From the NCBI GenBank assembly GCA_046339595.1, contig JBKDUF010000126.1, forward strand, positions 1-44,448: a stretch of 44,448 nt of DNA, given 5' to 3'. Source of the DNA: Ga0077527 sp021300125 (lineage in GTDB: Bacteria > Pseudomonadota > Gammaproteobacteria > Burkholderiales > SG8-41). The position numbers and the translations under genes are program-made. A model generated the notes under the pieces. The model worked only from the letters and a program-made list of their open reading frames with translations, was not told where the DNA came from and did no database searches. Within the stretch, counting starts at the first letter, position 1. Every line of letters begins with the position of its first letter. Positions 1 to 7,124 of the stretch are shown piece after piece.

Positions 1-1
1 C

Positions 2-1381
2 GAGCCGCTGGAGACCTCGCTCTACGAGATCCGCAAGAAGATCTATCCGCGCGCGGTCAGCGGCTGGTTTGCCGGCTGGCGCGTGGCGCTGGTGCTGGCC
101 ACACAGATCGCCTTCTATGGCGGCGCCTGGCTGACCTGGAATAACCGCCAGGCGATCCTGTTTGATCTGGTCTCGCGCAAGTTCTACATCTTTGGCCTGG
201 TGTTCTGGCCGCAGGATTTCATTTTCCTGACGGCGCTGCTGATCATCTCGGCCTATTCGCTGTTTCTGTTCACGGCGGTGGCAGGGCGGTTGTGGTGCGG
301 TTATGCCTGCCCGCAGACGGTGTACACCGAGATCTTCCTGTGGATCGAGCGGCTGGTCGAGGGTGACCGCGTGCAGCGCATGCGCCTGGACCAGCAGGCG
401 GCCGGTGCGCGCAAAGTAGGCCTCAAGGCCACCAAGCACGGTCTCTGGATTGCGCTCGCGCTGTGGACCGGCTTCACCTTTGTCGGCTATTTCACGCCGA
501 TACGGACGCTGGCGGGATCGTTCGCTTCCTGGACGCTGGGGCCCTGGGAAACCTTCTGGATCTTTTTCTACGCCTTTGCCACTTACGGCAACGCCGGCTG
601 GATGCGCGAGCAGGTGTGCAAATACATGTGTCCGTACGCGCGCTTCCAGAGTGTGATGTTCGATCCCGACACGCTGGTGATCACCTACGACGCCGGGCGC
701 GGTGAGCCGCGCGGTTCGCGCGGACGCAAGGCCGATCCGAAAGCGATGGGGCTGGGCGATTGCGTGGACTGCAACGTCTGCGTGCAGGTCTGTCCGACCG
801 GAATCGATATCCGTAAGGGACTGCAGTACGAGTGCATCGGCTGCGCCGCCTGCATCGACGGCTGCAGCCAGGTCATGGACAAGATGGGTTATGCCCGAGG
901 CCTGATCCGGTATTCAACCGAGAATGCGGTAAACGGCCGCTACGGCGACGCCGACATCCCTCGCCATGTCGCGCGGCCAAGGGTGCTGGTCTACGCCGGC
1001 CTGCTGGTGTTGATCATCGCAGCCTTTTTCGGGGGGCTCATGCTGCGCAGCCCGCTCAAGGTCGATGTGCTGCGCGACCGGGGTGCGATGGTGCGCGATG
1101 CCGCCGGCGGCCGCCTCGAGAATGTCTACCGGCTGCAGTTCATCAACACTGAGGAATCACCGCGCCGCTACCGGGTGGAGGCGAGTGGACTGCCGGGTCT
1201 GGAAGTGGTGCTGCCCGAGGCGATTGAAGTGCCGGGAGCCACCACCAAGGCGTTCCCGGTGCTGCTGCGTCTGGACGCCGCCGCAGTGGCGACGGGCTCG
1301 CACCCGGTGGTGTTCCATGTCAGCGACCTCGAACGGCCGGAGGTGCGTGTCGATGAGCCGTCGCGTTTTTATATCCGCTAA
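2..1381 (+). CDS. ccoG: Cytochrome c oxidase accessory protein CcoG (5' end outside window)
   Basis: Membrane-bound polyferredoxin needed to assemble cbb3-type cytochrome c oxidase; CcoG homologues are implicated in handling copper for the oxidase. The reading frame is open from base 2 and already encodes the family's N-terminal motif (LYEIRKKIYPRAVSGWF), so the true start lies to the left and the GTG at 83 is only an internal valine. Visible are an N-terminal membrane segment, the CGYACPQTVYTEIF motif, CKYMCPYARFQ, and two ferredoxin clusters (CVDCNVCVQVCP and CIGCAACIDGC). A further membrane helix follows near base 1000, then the C-terminal Ig-like periplasmic domain. The stop abuts the ccoH ribosome binding site, so the two are one operon. 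Very secure family call. Confidence 0.96.
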   Translation, partial: EPLETSLYEIRKKIYPRAVSGWFAGWRVALVLATQIAFYGGAWLTWNNRQAILFDLVSRKFYIFGLVFWPQDFIFLTALLIISAYSLFLFTAVAGRLWCGYACPQTVYTEIFLWIERLVEGDRVQRMRLDQQAAGARKVGLKATKHGLWIALALWTGFTFVGYFTPIRTLAGSFASWTLGPWETFWIFFYAFATYGNAGWMREQVCKYMCPYARFQSVMFDPDTLVITYDAGRGEPRGSRGRKADPKAMGLGDCVDCNVCVQVCPTGIDIRKGLQYECIGCAACIDGCSQVMDKMGYARGLIRYSTENAVNGRYGDADIPRHVARPRVLVYAGLLVLIIAAFFGGLMLRSPLKVDVLRDRGAMVRDAAGGRLENVYRLQFINTEESPRRYRVEASGLPGLEVVLPEAIEVPGATTKAFPVLLRLDAAAVATGSHPVVFHVSDLERPEVRVDEPSRFYIR

Positions 1382-1391
1382 GGAGAATCGC

Positions 1392-1898
1392 ATGCACTCG
1401 CAAAGCCTGCCCTGGTACCGTGAACCCTGGCCTTGGTTTCTGATGGCCGGCCCCGCTGTCGTGGTGGTAGCCGGCGTGATCACCACCTGGATTGCAGTAG
1501 TCACCAGCGACGGCCTGGTTGCCGAGGACTATTACAAGCAGGGCTTGGCCATCAACCAGACCCTGAACCGCGAGGAACTGGCCGCACGGCTTGGTTACCG
1601 TGCCGAGTTGCGCTTCGGTACCGATGGCCGTGCGGTCGCGGTCGCGCTGGAGGCCGATGCCGCCGGCACGCCCCCGGAGCTGCTGCAACTGCGTCTGGTG
1701 CATCCGACCCGCGCCGGTTTCGATGCGCTGGTGCTGCTGCGCCGTGACGCGGAAGGGATTTACCGCGGTGTTGCGCCCGAACTGGCACACGGCCGCTGGC
1801 GGCTGGTGCTGCAGGACAGCGAAAACCGCTGGCGCATCGACGGCGACATGCGGTATCCCGTGGCCGAGGGCGTGGGGCTCGCGGCGGCAAGGCACTGA
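1392..1898 (+). CDS. ccoH: FixH/CcoH family cbb3 oxidase assembly protein
   Basis: A 168-residue membrane protein of the FixH family, required for stable assembly of cbb3 oxidase. It opens with a short cytoplasmic stretch (PWYREPWPWFLM), one transmembrane helix at about residues 13-35, then the family hallmark DGLVAEDYYKQGLAIN and a periplasmic beta-rich domain. The ATG at 1392 is chosen because AGGAGAA lies directly before it, overlapping the ccoG stop codon. It follows ccoG with a 10-base gap and precedes a DUF3149 gene, the usual betaproteobacterial order. The role is by family; nothing odd is seen. Confidence 0.93.
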   Translation: MHSQSLPWYREPWPWFLMAGPAVVVVAGVITTWIAVVTSDGLVAEDYYKQGLAINQTLNREELAARLGYRAELRFGTDGRAVAVALEADAAGTPPELLQLRLVHPTRAGFDALVLLRRDAEGIYRGVAPELAHGRWRLVLQDSENRWRIDGDMRYPVAEGVGLAAARH

Positions 1899-1924
1899 TC
1901 CGTCAAGCAGAGGAGGGAGACACG

Positions 1925-2071
1925 ATGGCCTGGCAACTGCTGGTGAGTTCCGATTTTGGCCTGTTCAGCCTGTTCACGATCCTGATGGTGATCGCGATCG
2001 GCGGTGGTTTCTGGTGGTTCCTGCGCCGTCGCATCGCCGAGGATGAGCACAACGACCCCGGAAGGGGGTGA
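1925..2071 (+). CDS. DUF3149 small membrane protein
   Basis: A 48-residue protein starting MAWQLLVSSDFGLFSLFTI. It has a single transmembrane helix (about residues 12-34) ending in an RRR stop-transfer patch and an acidic tail. The pattern fits DUF3149, a tiny family repeatedly found behind ccoG/ccoH. A strong ribosome binding site (GAGGAGGGAG) sits before the ATG. It is probably part of the cbb3 oxidase maturation operon, but its exact role is unknown; a single-span subunit or assembly factor is an inference from position. Confidence 0.8.
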   Translation: MAWQLLVSSDFGLFSLFTILMVIAIGGGFWWFLRRRIAEDEHNDPGRG

Positions 2072-2075
2072 GACC

Positions 2076-2324
2076 GTGGGCAAGCGATTGATGTGGATCC
2101 TGTGGCCGTCTTTTCTGGTCGGCGGCATCGCCGAGGGCGTGTTTTTCACGCTGATTGATCCGCAGGAGCTGTATCTGCTCGGCGAACCGGTGCATTGGTC
2201 GCCGACCGCCGTCTATTCGGTCGGCTTTTTCCTGTTCTGGGGGGTGGCCGCGGCGTCGAGCGCGCTGACCTGTTTCCTGCAGCGCGGCGGGGACGAGCTC
2301 AGTCCCGGCAGCCGTGCGGACTGA
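2076..2324 (+). CDS. Small two-helix membrane protein, function unknown
   Basis: An 82-residue protein with two hydrophobic helices (about residues 5-25 and 43-66) separated by a loop containing DPQELYLLGEPVHWSP. The GTG start at 2076 is chosen because the G-rich stretch GGAAGGGGG precedes it by about eight bases. An ATG at 2043 in the same frame would add 11 residues but would overlap the DUF3149 gene and lacks room for a good ribosome binding site. It lies four bases after DUF3149, so it is probably the last gene of the cbb3 operon. Its 3' end overlaps the convergent fnr gene by 26 bases. I recognise the pattern from similar clusters but know no function. Confidence 0.75.
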   Translation: MGKRLMWILWPSFLVGGIAEGVFFTLIDPQELYLLGEPVHWSPTAVYSVGFFLFWGVAAASSALTCFLQRGGDELSPGSRAD

Positions 2325-3051
2325 CCAGCGCGCGCAGGGCGTCGATGTTGAGGATACGCAGGTGCTTGTTCTGCACGGCGATCAGGCCCTGGGCCTGGAA
2401 GCCGGACAGCGTGCGGCTCACGGTCTCCAGCTTGAGGCCGAGATAGCTGCCGATTTCCTCGCGGGTCATGCGCAGATGGAATTCCAGCGATGAATAGCCG
2501 CGTGCGGCAAAGCGCTGCGACAGGTTGAGCAGAAAGGCGGCGAGGCGTTCCTCGGCGCGCATGCTGCCCAGGAGCAGCATCACCCCGTAATCGCGGGCGA
2601 TTTCGCGGCTCATGATGCGGTGGAAGTGCTGCTGCAGCGACGGGATCGTGCGCGACAACGCTTCCAGATCCTTCAGCGGGATATCACAGACCTCGCTGTC
2701 TTCGAGCGCTACCGCGTCGCAAAGGTGCTGGCTGGTGCCGATGGCATCCATTCCCATCAGGTCGCCCATCATGTGGAATCCGGCGACCTGCTCTCGGCCG
2801 TCGTCATGCAGCACGCTGCTTTTCATGAAACCAGAGCGGATCGCATACAGCGACTGAAGCGAAGTGCCAACGCGATAAAGGTGGTCGCCACGCTTGATCT
2901 GGCGGCGGAGATCAACCAGTTTGTCCATTGCGGCCAGTTCGGACTCGTTAAGGCCGGCCGGAAGGCAAAGCTCTTGCAGGCTGCAGGTGGAGCAGGCGGT
3001 TTTGAGGCGCTCGACTTCGACGATGCGCAGGCGCGTGGCCATTTTTGTCAT
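2299..3051 (-). CDS. fnr: Oxygen-sensing transcription regulator Fnr
   Basis: A 250-residue Crp/Fnr-family regulator that uses an oxygen-labile [4Fe-4S] cluster to activate genes for low-oxygen growth. Starting at the ATG at 3051, the cluster cysteines fall at residues 20, 23, 29 and 122, exactly the E. coli FNR numbering, which is why I prefer this start to the ATG at 3042. The middle is the cyclic-nucleotide-like beta-roll. The C-terminal winged helix (MTREEIGSYLGLKLETVSR) contains the E-x2-S-R recognition pattern expected for TTGAT half-sites. It is divergent from hemN with a perfect FNR box in between, so autoregulation is plausible. Extra cysteines at 111 and near the C-terminus are not part of the cluster. 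Confidence 0.95.
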   Translation of the reverse strand: MTKMATRLRIVEVERLKTACSTCSLQELCLPAGLNESELAAMDKLVDLRRQIKRGDHLYRVGTSLQSLYAIRSGFMKSSVLHDDGREQVAGFHMMGDLMGMDAIGTSQHLCDAVALEDSEVCDIPLKDLEALSRTIPSLQQHFHRIMSREIARDYGVMLLLGSMRAEERLAAFLLNLSQRFAARGYSSLEFHLRMTREEIGSYLGLKLETVSRTLSGFQAQGLIAVQNKHLRILNIDALRALVSPHGCRD

Positions 3052-3115
3052 TTCTGAGTCAAGGCTTGGGCTGGACGATTTGAGGTTTAGGTTACTCGAA
3101 AATCCTCGATTTGGC

Positions 3116-3129
3116 TTGATCTTTATCAA
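3116..3129. promoter_or_regulatory. FNR box between fnr and hemN
   Basis: TTGAT-CTTT-ATCAA is a perfect match to the FNR consensus TTGAT-N4-ATCAA. Its centre is about 58 bases before the hemN start codon and about 71 bases before the fnr start codon. It can therefore serve hemN activation, fnr autoregulation, or both. A TAAATATAT stretch at 3160-3168 could form part of the hemN -10 region, but the spacing is not the classical class II arrangement, so the transcription start is unknown. Confidence 0.85.
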
Positions 3130-3180
3130 CTTATGCCAATGGCAGGGGGGGGAAAATGCTAAATATATACCCATACTGCC

Positions 3181-4590
3181 ATGGATATCCCAAACCCCGC
3201 ATCCGATGCCCCAACCGTCGAGGTTGATCTCGACCTGATCCGGCGCCTGAACCGCAACGGACCCCGCTACACTTCCTATCCAACCGCTGACCGTTTTGTC
3301 GAGGCGTTTAATGCCGACACCTACCGCTCTTGGGTGGCCCGGCGCAATATTGGCGGTATCCGCCGCGCGCTGTCGATCTATGTCCACCTGCCGTTTTGCA
3401 GCACGGTATGTTTTTATTGTGCCTGTAACAAGGTGGTAACCCGCGACCGTAGGAGGGGAGAAAAATATCTGGAGTACCTGCTGCGAGAGATCGAGATGCA
3501 GGCCCCGTTGTTCGGCACCGACCGCAGCGTCGAGCAGATGCACTGGGGCGGAGGCACGCCGACTTTCTTCGATCTGGGCCAGCTCGGCCGCCTCAACGTC
3601 GCCCTGCGCAGCCATTTCAGCTTTGCGGCCGAGGGCGAGTATTCGATCGAGCTTGACCCGCGCAGCATCGAGCCAGCGCAGATGCAGGCGCTGCGGGCGC
3701 TCGGCTTCAACCGGGTCAGCCTAGGCGTGCAGGATTTCGATCCCGACGTGCAGCGAGCGGTCAACCGCCTGCAGGACGAGGCGCGTACGCTGGCCGTGAT
3801 CAACGCCGCGCGCGAGGCTGGGTTCGCCTCGGTCAATGTCGACCTGATCTATGGCCTGCCCAGGCAGACTCTGATCAGTTTCAACCGCACGCTGGGGCGC
3901 GTCATCGCCGCGGCTCCCGGTCGCATCGCGGTTTACAACTACGCGCACCTGCCGGAACGCTTCAAGCCGCAGCGTCGCATCGCCGAGGCCGAACTGCCCA
4001 CGCCCGAGACCAAGCTCAAGCTGCTCGGGCTGGCGGTGCAGCGTCTGACCGATGCCGGCTATGTCTATATCGGCATGGACCATTTTGCGCGTCCCGACGA
4101 TGCGCTGGCGGTGGCGCAGCGCCATGGCCACCTGCACCGCAATTTCCAGGGCTACTCGACCCATGCCGAATGCGATCTCGCCGCCTTCGGTGTGTCGGCA
4201 ATCGGCGCCATCGGACCCGCCTACAGCCAGAACCATCGCGAACTCGAGCATTACTATGACGCCATCGACCGCAGCCAGCTGCCGGTTGCGCGCGGTCTTG
4301 AGCTGTCCGCTGATGACCTGATGCGGCGCGCCGTGATCCAGGCGCTTTGCTGCCAGTTCGAGGTCTCCAAGCGTCCCATCGGTATCGCCTACCTGGTTGA
4401 TTTCGACCGTTATTTCTCAAGCGAACTGGATGAGCTGCGCGGCCTCGCCGCCGATGGCTTGGTGCGCCTGGATGACGAATGGATCCATGTCACGCCGCGC
4501 GGCCGCATGCTGATCCGCAACGTATGCATGGTGTTTGACCGCTACCTGCAGCGTGAGCGCGAGACCATGCGCTACTCGCGCGTGATCTGA
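3181..4590 (+). CDS. hemN: Oxygen-independent coproporphyrinogen III oxidase HemN
   Basis: A 469-residue radical SAM enzyme that decarboxylates coproporphyrinogen III to protoporphyrinogen IX without oxygen, a cytoplasmic haem step needed under low oxygen. The radical SAM cluster motif is HLPFCSTVCFYCACNK with Cys73, Cys77 and Cys80 as cluster ligands and Cys82 following, as in E. coli HemN. GGGTPTF, the SVNVDLIYGLP segment and the C-terminal HemN domain are present. Length matches the family (about 455-470). The ATG at 3181 has only a distant G-rich stretch, so initiation may be weak, but the N-terminal alignment fits. Control by Fnr is indicated by the box upstream. Confidence 0.96.
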   Translation: MDIPNPASDAPTVEVDLDLIRRLNRNGPRYTSYPTADRFVEAFNADTYRSWVARRNIGGIRRALSIYVHLPFCSTVCFYCACNKVVTRDRRRGEKYLEYLLREIEMQAPLFGTDRSVEQMHWGGGTPTFFDLGQLGRLNVALRSHFSFAAEGEYSIELDPRSIEPAQMQALRALGFNRVSLGVQDFDPDVQRAVNRLQDEARTLAVINAAREAGFASVNVDLIYGLPRQTLISFNRTLGRVIAAAPGRIAVYNYAHLPERFKPQRRIAEAELPTPETKLKLLGLAVQRLTDAGYVYIGMDHFARPDDALAVAQRHGHLHRNFQGYSTHAECDLAAFGVSAIGAIGPAYSQNHRELEHYYDAIDRSQLPVARGLELSADDLMRRAVIQALCCQFEVSKRPIGIAYLVDFDRYFSSELDELRGLAADGLVRLDDEWIHVTPRGRMLIRNVCMVFDRYLQRERETMRYSRVI

Positions 4591-4600
4591 GGCGGGAAGG

Positions 4601-5353
4601 ATGGGCGTGGACGGCTGGCTGCAGGCGATGCTGCTGACCGCGCTGGTGACCGGCCTGCTCGGTGGCGTGCACTGCGCCGCGATGTGCGGCGGCATCGTCG
4701 GCATGACCTGCACCCCTGGTGCCGACGGCAGTGCGCCGGGCTGGGGGCGCAATATGGCCTACCATGCCGGCCGCATTGGCAGCTATGTCATGGCCGGCAC
4801 CCTTGCCGGTGCCGCAGGGGAAGCCGGCCTCGCCCTGCGCGGCGGCCTGCTGACGCCGCAGATCCTGATGCTGCTGATGGGTGTAGCGCTGCTGGTGACT
4901 GCGCTCAATGTCGCAGGCTTCAGGCCGGTGACGCGCGGTGTCGAAGCGGCTGGCGCATTGCTGTGGCGGCAGTTGCAGCCGCTGTCGCGCCGTTTCCTGC
5001 CGGTGCGTTCGACTCGCCAGGCTCTGGGCTTGGGACTGGTCTGGGGCTGGCTGCCCTGCGGCATGGTTTATGCGGTGCTGCTGCTGGCGCTCGCCTCGGG
5101 CAGCGCCGTGCAGGGCGCGATGATGATGGCCGCCTTCGGCCTGGGCACGCTGCCCAATCTGCTGCTGATCGGCTGGTCATGGCGCGGGCTGCGGGCGAGG
5201 CTGCCGCAGGCGGGGCTTGTGCGCTATGTTGCCGCGACAGTGATCGCGGCGGTCGGGTTCTTCGGCGTTGCGCACGCCCTGCATCCGGCGGCGATGCAGC
5301 CCGACAGTGTGTTGTGCCTCTACCTGCCGGGCCTGGCCGAACTGCTGCGCTGA
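4601..5353 (+). CDS. TauE/SafE-like (UreH/COG2836 type) membrane protein
   Basis: A polytopic inner-membrane protein of about 250 residues with roughly six helices. It has the signature GLLGGVHCAAMCGGIVG near the N-terminus and GLGLVWGWLPCGMVYAVLLLAL in the second half, typical of the sulfite exporter TauE/SafE-like group often encoded beside cbb3-oxidase genes. The Cys/His in HCAAMC and PC motifs suggest metal handling, and relatives have been linked to copper supply of cbb3 oxidase; that role is inference here. The G-rich ribosome binding site (GGGAAGG) touches the ATG at 4601, so the GTG at 4607 with six-base spacing may be the real start. It lies 10 bases behind hemN. Confidence 0.85.
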   Translation: MGVDGWLQAMLLTALVTGLLGGVHCAAMCGGIVGMTCTPGADGSAPGWGRNMAYHAGRIGSYVMAGTLAGAAGEAGLALRGGLLTPQILMLLMGVALLVTALNVAGFRPVTRGVEAAGALLWRQLQPLSRRFLPVRSTRQALGLGLVWGWLPCGMVYAVLLLALASGSAVQGAMMMAAFGLGTLPNLLLIGWSWRGLRARLPQAGLVRYVAATVIAAVGFFGVAHALHPAAMQPDSVLCLYLPGLAELLR

Positions 5354-5362
5354 ACCTGCGCT

Positions 5363-5881
5363 TTATTTGATGATGCCGCAGGCGACGCCATCACCGGCGT
5401 TGCCGTGGGGATCGGTCTCCAGGTCGTCTTCCCGGGCACGTACCACCACCGCGCGGCCGATGATGCCGTCCTTCTTGCTGCTGCTAATCGAGATGCCGCC
5501 CACCACGAAATTGAAGGTGGCCACGCCTTCCTTGTTGAAAGTGATGTTGCCCAGGTCGCCGGCATGGCGTTCGGGGTCGTACGGGCCGCCATGTTTGCGG
5601 CCCGCAGGATTGAAGTGGCCCCCGGCGTTGATGCTTTTGATGTCGCCGCAATCGCCTTTTTCCTGGATGTGAAAGCCCTTGGGCCCCGGCGTGTGGCCGC
5701 GCACTTCGCCGCTGACGCGCACGATGTCGGCGCCGGCGCGGGCAAAGGTGACGGTGCCGCTCACCTTGCTGCCGCCCAGGGGCTCGAGCTTGACGGTGGC
5801 AGTGGCGTCTTCGGCCTCGCCGAACATGGCGCAGCCGGAAACGAGGGTGAGACTGAGTGCTGCGATGGCAATGTGCTTCAT
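5363..5881 (-). CDS. Cu/Zn superoxide dismutase-like lipoprotein lacking two copper ligands
   Basis: A 172-residue protein with a lipoprotein signal peptide (lipobox V-S-G-C, Cys17), placing it in the envelope. The fold is that of SodC: the disulfide cysteines (78 and 168), the zinc ligands His89, His97, His106 and Asp109, and the closing GNAG...ACGII are all present. Of the copper ligands only His71 and the bridging His89 remain. The usual second His of GFHxH is Gln73 (codon CAG), and the late catalytic-site His (VVH) is Arg148 (codon CGT). Ordinary superoxide dismutation is thus doubtful; a structural, zinc-only or copper-carrier role is possible. Strong ribosome binding site GGGAGGG. It is the last minus-strand gene after the copper cassette and converges on the TauE-like gene. 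Confidence 0.85.
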   Translation of the reverse strand: MKHIAIAALSLTLVSGCAMFGEAEDATATVKLEPLGGSKVSGTVTFARAGADIVRVSGEVRGHTPGPKGFHIQEKGDCGDIKSINAGGHFNPAGRKHGGPYDPERHAGDLGNITFNKEGVATFNFVVGGISISSSKKDGIIGRAVVVRAREDDLETDPHGNAGDGVACGIIK

Positions 5882-5963
5882 TGAACCCTCCCTTGGTTCT
5901 GCCCGCGAGAGCGGGACCGTTGCGGAAAATCTTGTTGTTGTGGGCGCTGCAACCGCGTGCAGA

Positions 5964-6680
5964 CTAACACTTCACCTGCTGCTTGCAAAATTGCGCCAGC
6001 GGACTCACCGTGGCGCGATTGCCGACCCGCTGCCGTGCCTTGCTGCCGCCGTGTTCCAGGGCAAGGCGCATCTCGAACTTGCTGAAGAACTGGTTGACCA
6101 TTTCGACGCCGAGCGTGCCGGGGGCATGGATCTGGCCGGTGGCCGCGTCGTAGTCGAGCAGGATCGCCGACAGCGGTTGTGGCGCCGGGCCGCCCATCAC
6201 CATTGCGCCGGCCGCAGGATCGTATTCGCTGTGTTCGGAGCAGCAGTGGATCATGTTGAGGCGGCCACCCTGCGGCGCAGTCGATCGCTCGCGGTAACTG
6301 ATGAAACTGATCTGCCGCGTCGGATAGGTCAGCTGGTGCGAGCAGATCGCGGAGTAGGCGACGATCGCGCGCTGCGGTCCGACGCCGCCCGGCCACTGGT
6401 AGGTGCCGCCATCGCGGGTCTTCAGCGCCACGTTCTGCGGCGTCGGCTTGCCCAGGTTGAGCAGGAAGCAGGGTGTGGCTTCGAAGGGGTAATGGAAAAC
6501 GTAGTTCTCGCCGACCGCGAGTTGTTTGGCCAGCAGCGGGCGGCCGGTGCTGTCGGTGAGCAGCGTGCGCTCATAGGCGCGCGGACGCACTTCGGCGCTG
6601 GCCAGTGCTTCCACGCTGAAGCCGAGGCCCGAGGCGGCGCAGCTTGAAGCGCATAAACCGATGAAGTCGCGGCGTTCCAT
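5964..6680 (-). CDS. Tat-exported Rieske-type [2Fe-2S] protein, divergent
   Basis: A 238-residue protein whose N-terminus (MERRDFIGLCASSCAASG) is a twin-arginine signal, so it is probably folded with its cofactor before export. A Rieske-like ligand set is visible as Cys113-Ser-His115 and Cys147-Ser-Glu-His150. The gap between the two halves (31 residues) is longer than in bc1-type Rieske proteins, and the disulfide cysteine after the first ligand pair is missing, so this is a divergent member or a partly degenerate one. It sits between the CusF-like gene and the SodC-like gene on the same strand. An electron-transfer or metal-oxidation role linked to the copper cassette is only inference. The ATG at 6680 has a weak ribosome binding site. 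Confidence 0.7.
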   Translation of the reverse strand: MERRDFIGLCASSCAASGLGFSVEALASAEVRPRAYERTLLTDSTGRPLLAKQLAVGENYVFHYPFEATPCFLLNLGKPTPQNVALKTRDGGTYQWPGGVGPQRAIVAYSAICSHQLTYPTRQISFISYRERSTAPQGGRLNMIHCCSEHSEYDPAAGAMVMGGPAPQPLSAILLDYDAATGQIHAPGTLGVEMVNQFFSKFEMRLALEHGGSKARQRVGNRATVSPLAQFCKQQVKC

Positions 6681-6749
6681 GTGGAAACCATTCTTGTGGG
6701 CGCCGCTGGCCCTGTCAATGCGCCGGCTTCGGTCCGGTGTTGGGGTGAA

Positions 6750-6777
6750 TAAATAATTAATTAAATCAGATACTTAC
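6750..6777. repeat. AT-rich dispersed element, copy D
   Basis: An AT-rich stretch lying between the Rieske gene and the CusF-like gene, in sharp contrast to the GC-rich surroundings. Its core AATTAAATCAGATACTTA resembles the elements at 13755, 25154 and 30184, which share a pattern close to CAATWAAAWCAAtgacTTA. It starts just after the CusF-like gene ends but reads in the opposite sense. Assignment to the family is by eye and tentative. Confidence 0.4.
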
Positions 6778-6782
6778 GAGGA

Positions 6783-7124
6783 TCACGGTGCGGTTTCGAT
6801 ACGGGTGACGATATAGGCGCCGCGATCGTGTATCGCGGAGAACTTCACCTTGTCGCCGGGCTTGACGCGATCGAGCAGCGCCGGGTCGGCGGTCTGGAAG
6901 ACCATGGTCATCGGCGGCATTTTCAGGCTCGGGATCGGGCCGTGGCGGATGGTGATCTTTTTCGCATCGCGATCGACACGGCGGATTTCGCCGTCGGCCA
7001 GCTCGCCGGCCGCGGTTGCCTGGGACGGGTGATGCGCGGCGTGTTCGTCCGCGGGTTTTTGCGCGACCGCGGGCGCGGCTGCGCCCAGGGCTGTCAGCAT
7101 CATCAGCAGCAGTGCAGGTTTCAT
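6783..7124 (-). CDS. CusF-like periplasmic copper-binding protein
   Basis: A 113-residue exported protein (signal peptide to about residue 22, ending AVAQ) followed by a His-rich linker and a small OB-fold domain of the CusF type. The metal site is His61 (RHGPI) with Met72 and Met74 (MPPMTM). In E. coli CusF a tryptophan caps the Cu(I) site; here that position is Met69 (K-M-P), a variant that would give an extra thioether ligand. It would carry Cu(I) in the periplasm. The start codon overlaps the DUF411 stop as ATGA, so the two genes are translationally coupled; it is the last gene of the copper cassette. Confidence 0.88.
   Translation of the reverse strand: MKPALLLMMLTALGAAAPAVAQKPADEHAAHHPSQATAAGELADGEIRRVDRDAKKITIRHGPIPSLKMPPMTMVFQTADPALLDRVKPGDKVKFSAIHDRGAYIVTRIETAP

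Noticed and set aside
83..85. GTG at 83 as the start of ccoG
   Set aside because: The frame is open to the left edge and the residues before it (LYEIRKKIYPRAVSGWF) are conserved family sequence, so the gene is simply cut by the window.
5902..5915. Hairpin CCCGC-GAGA-GCGGG before sodC as a terminator
   Set aside because: Only five pairs and no T-run on either strand; common by chance in GC-rich DNA.
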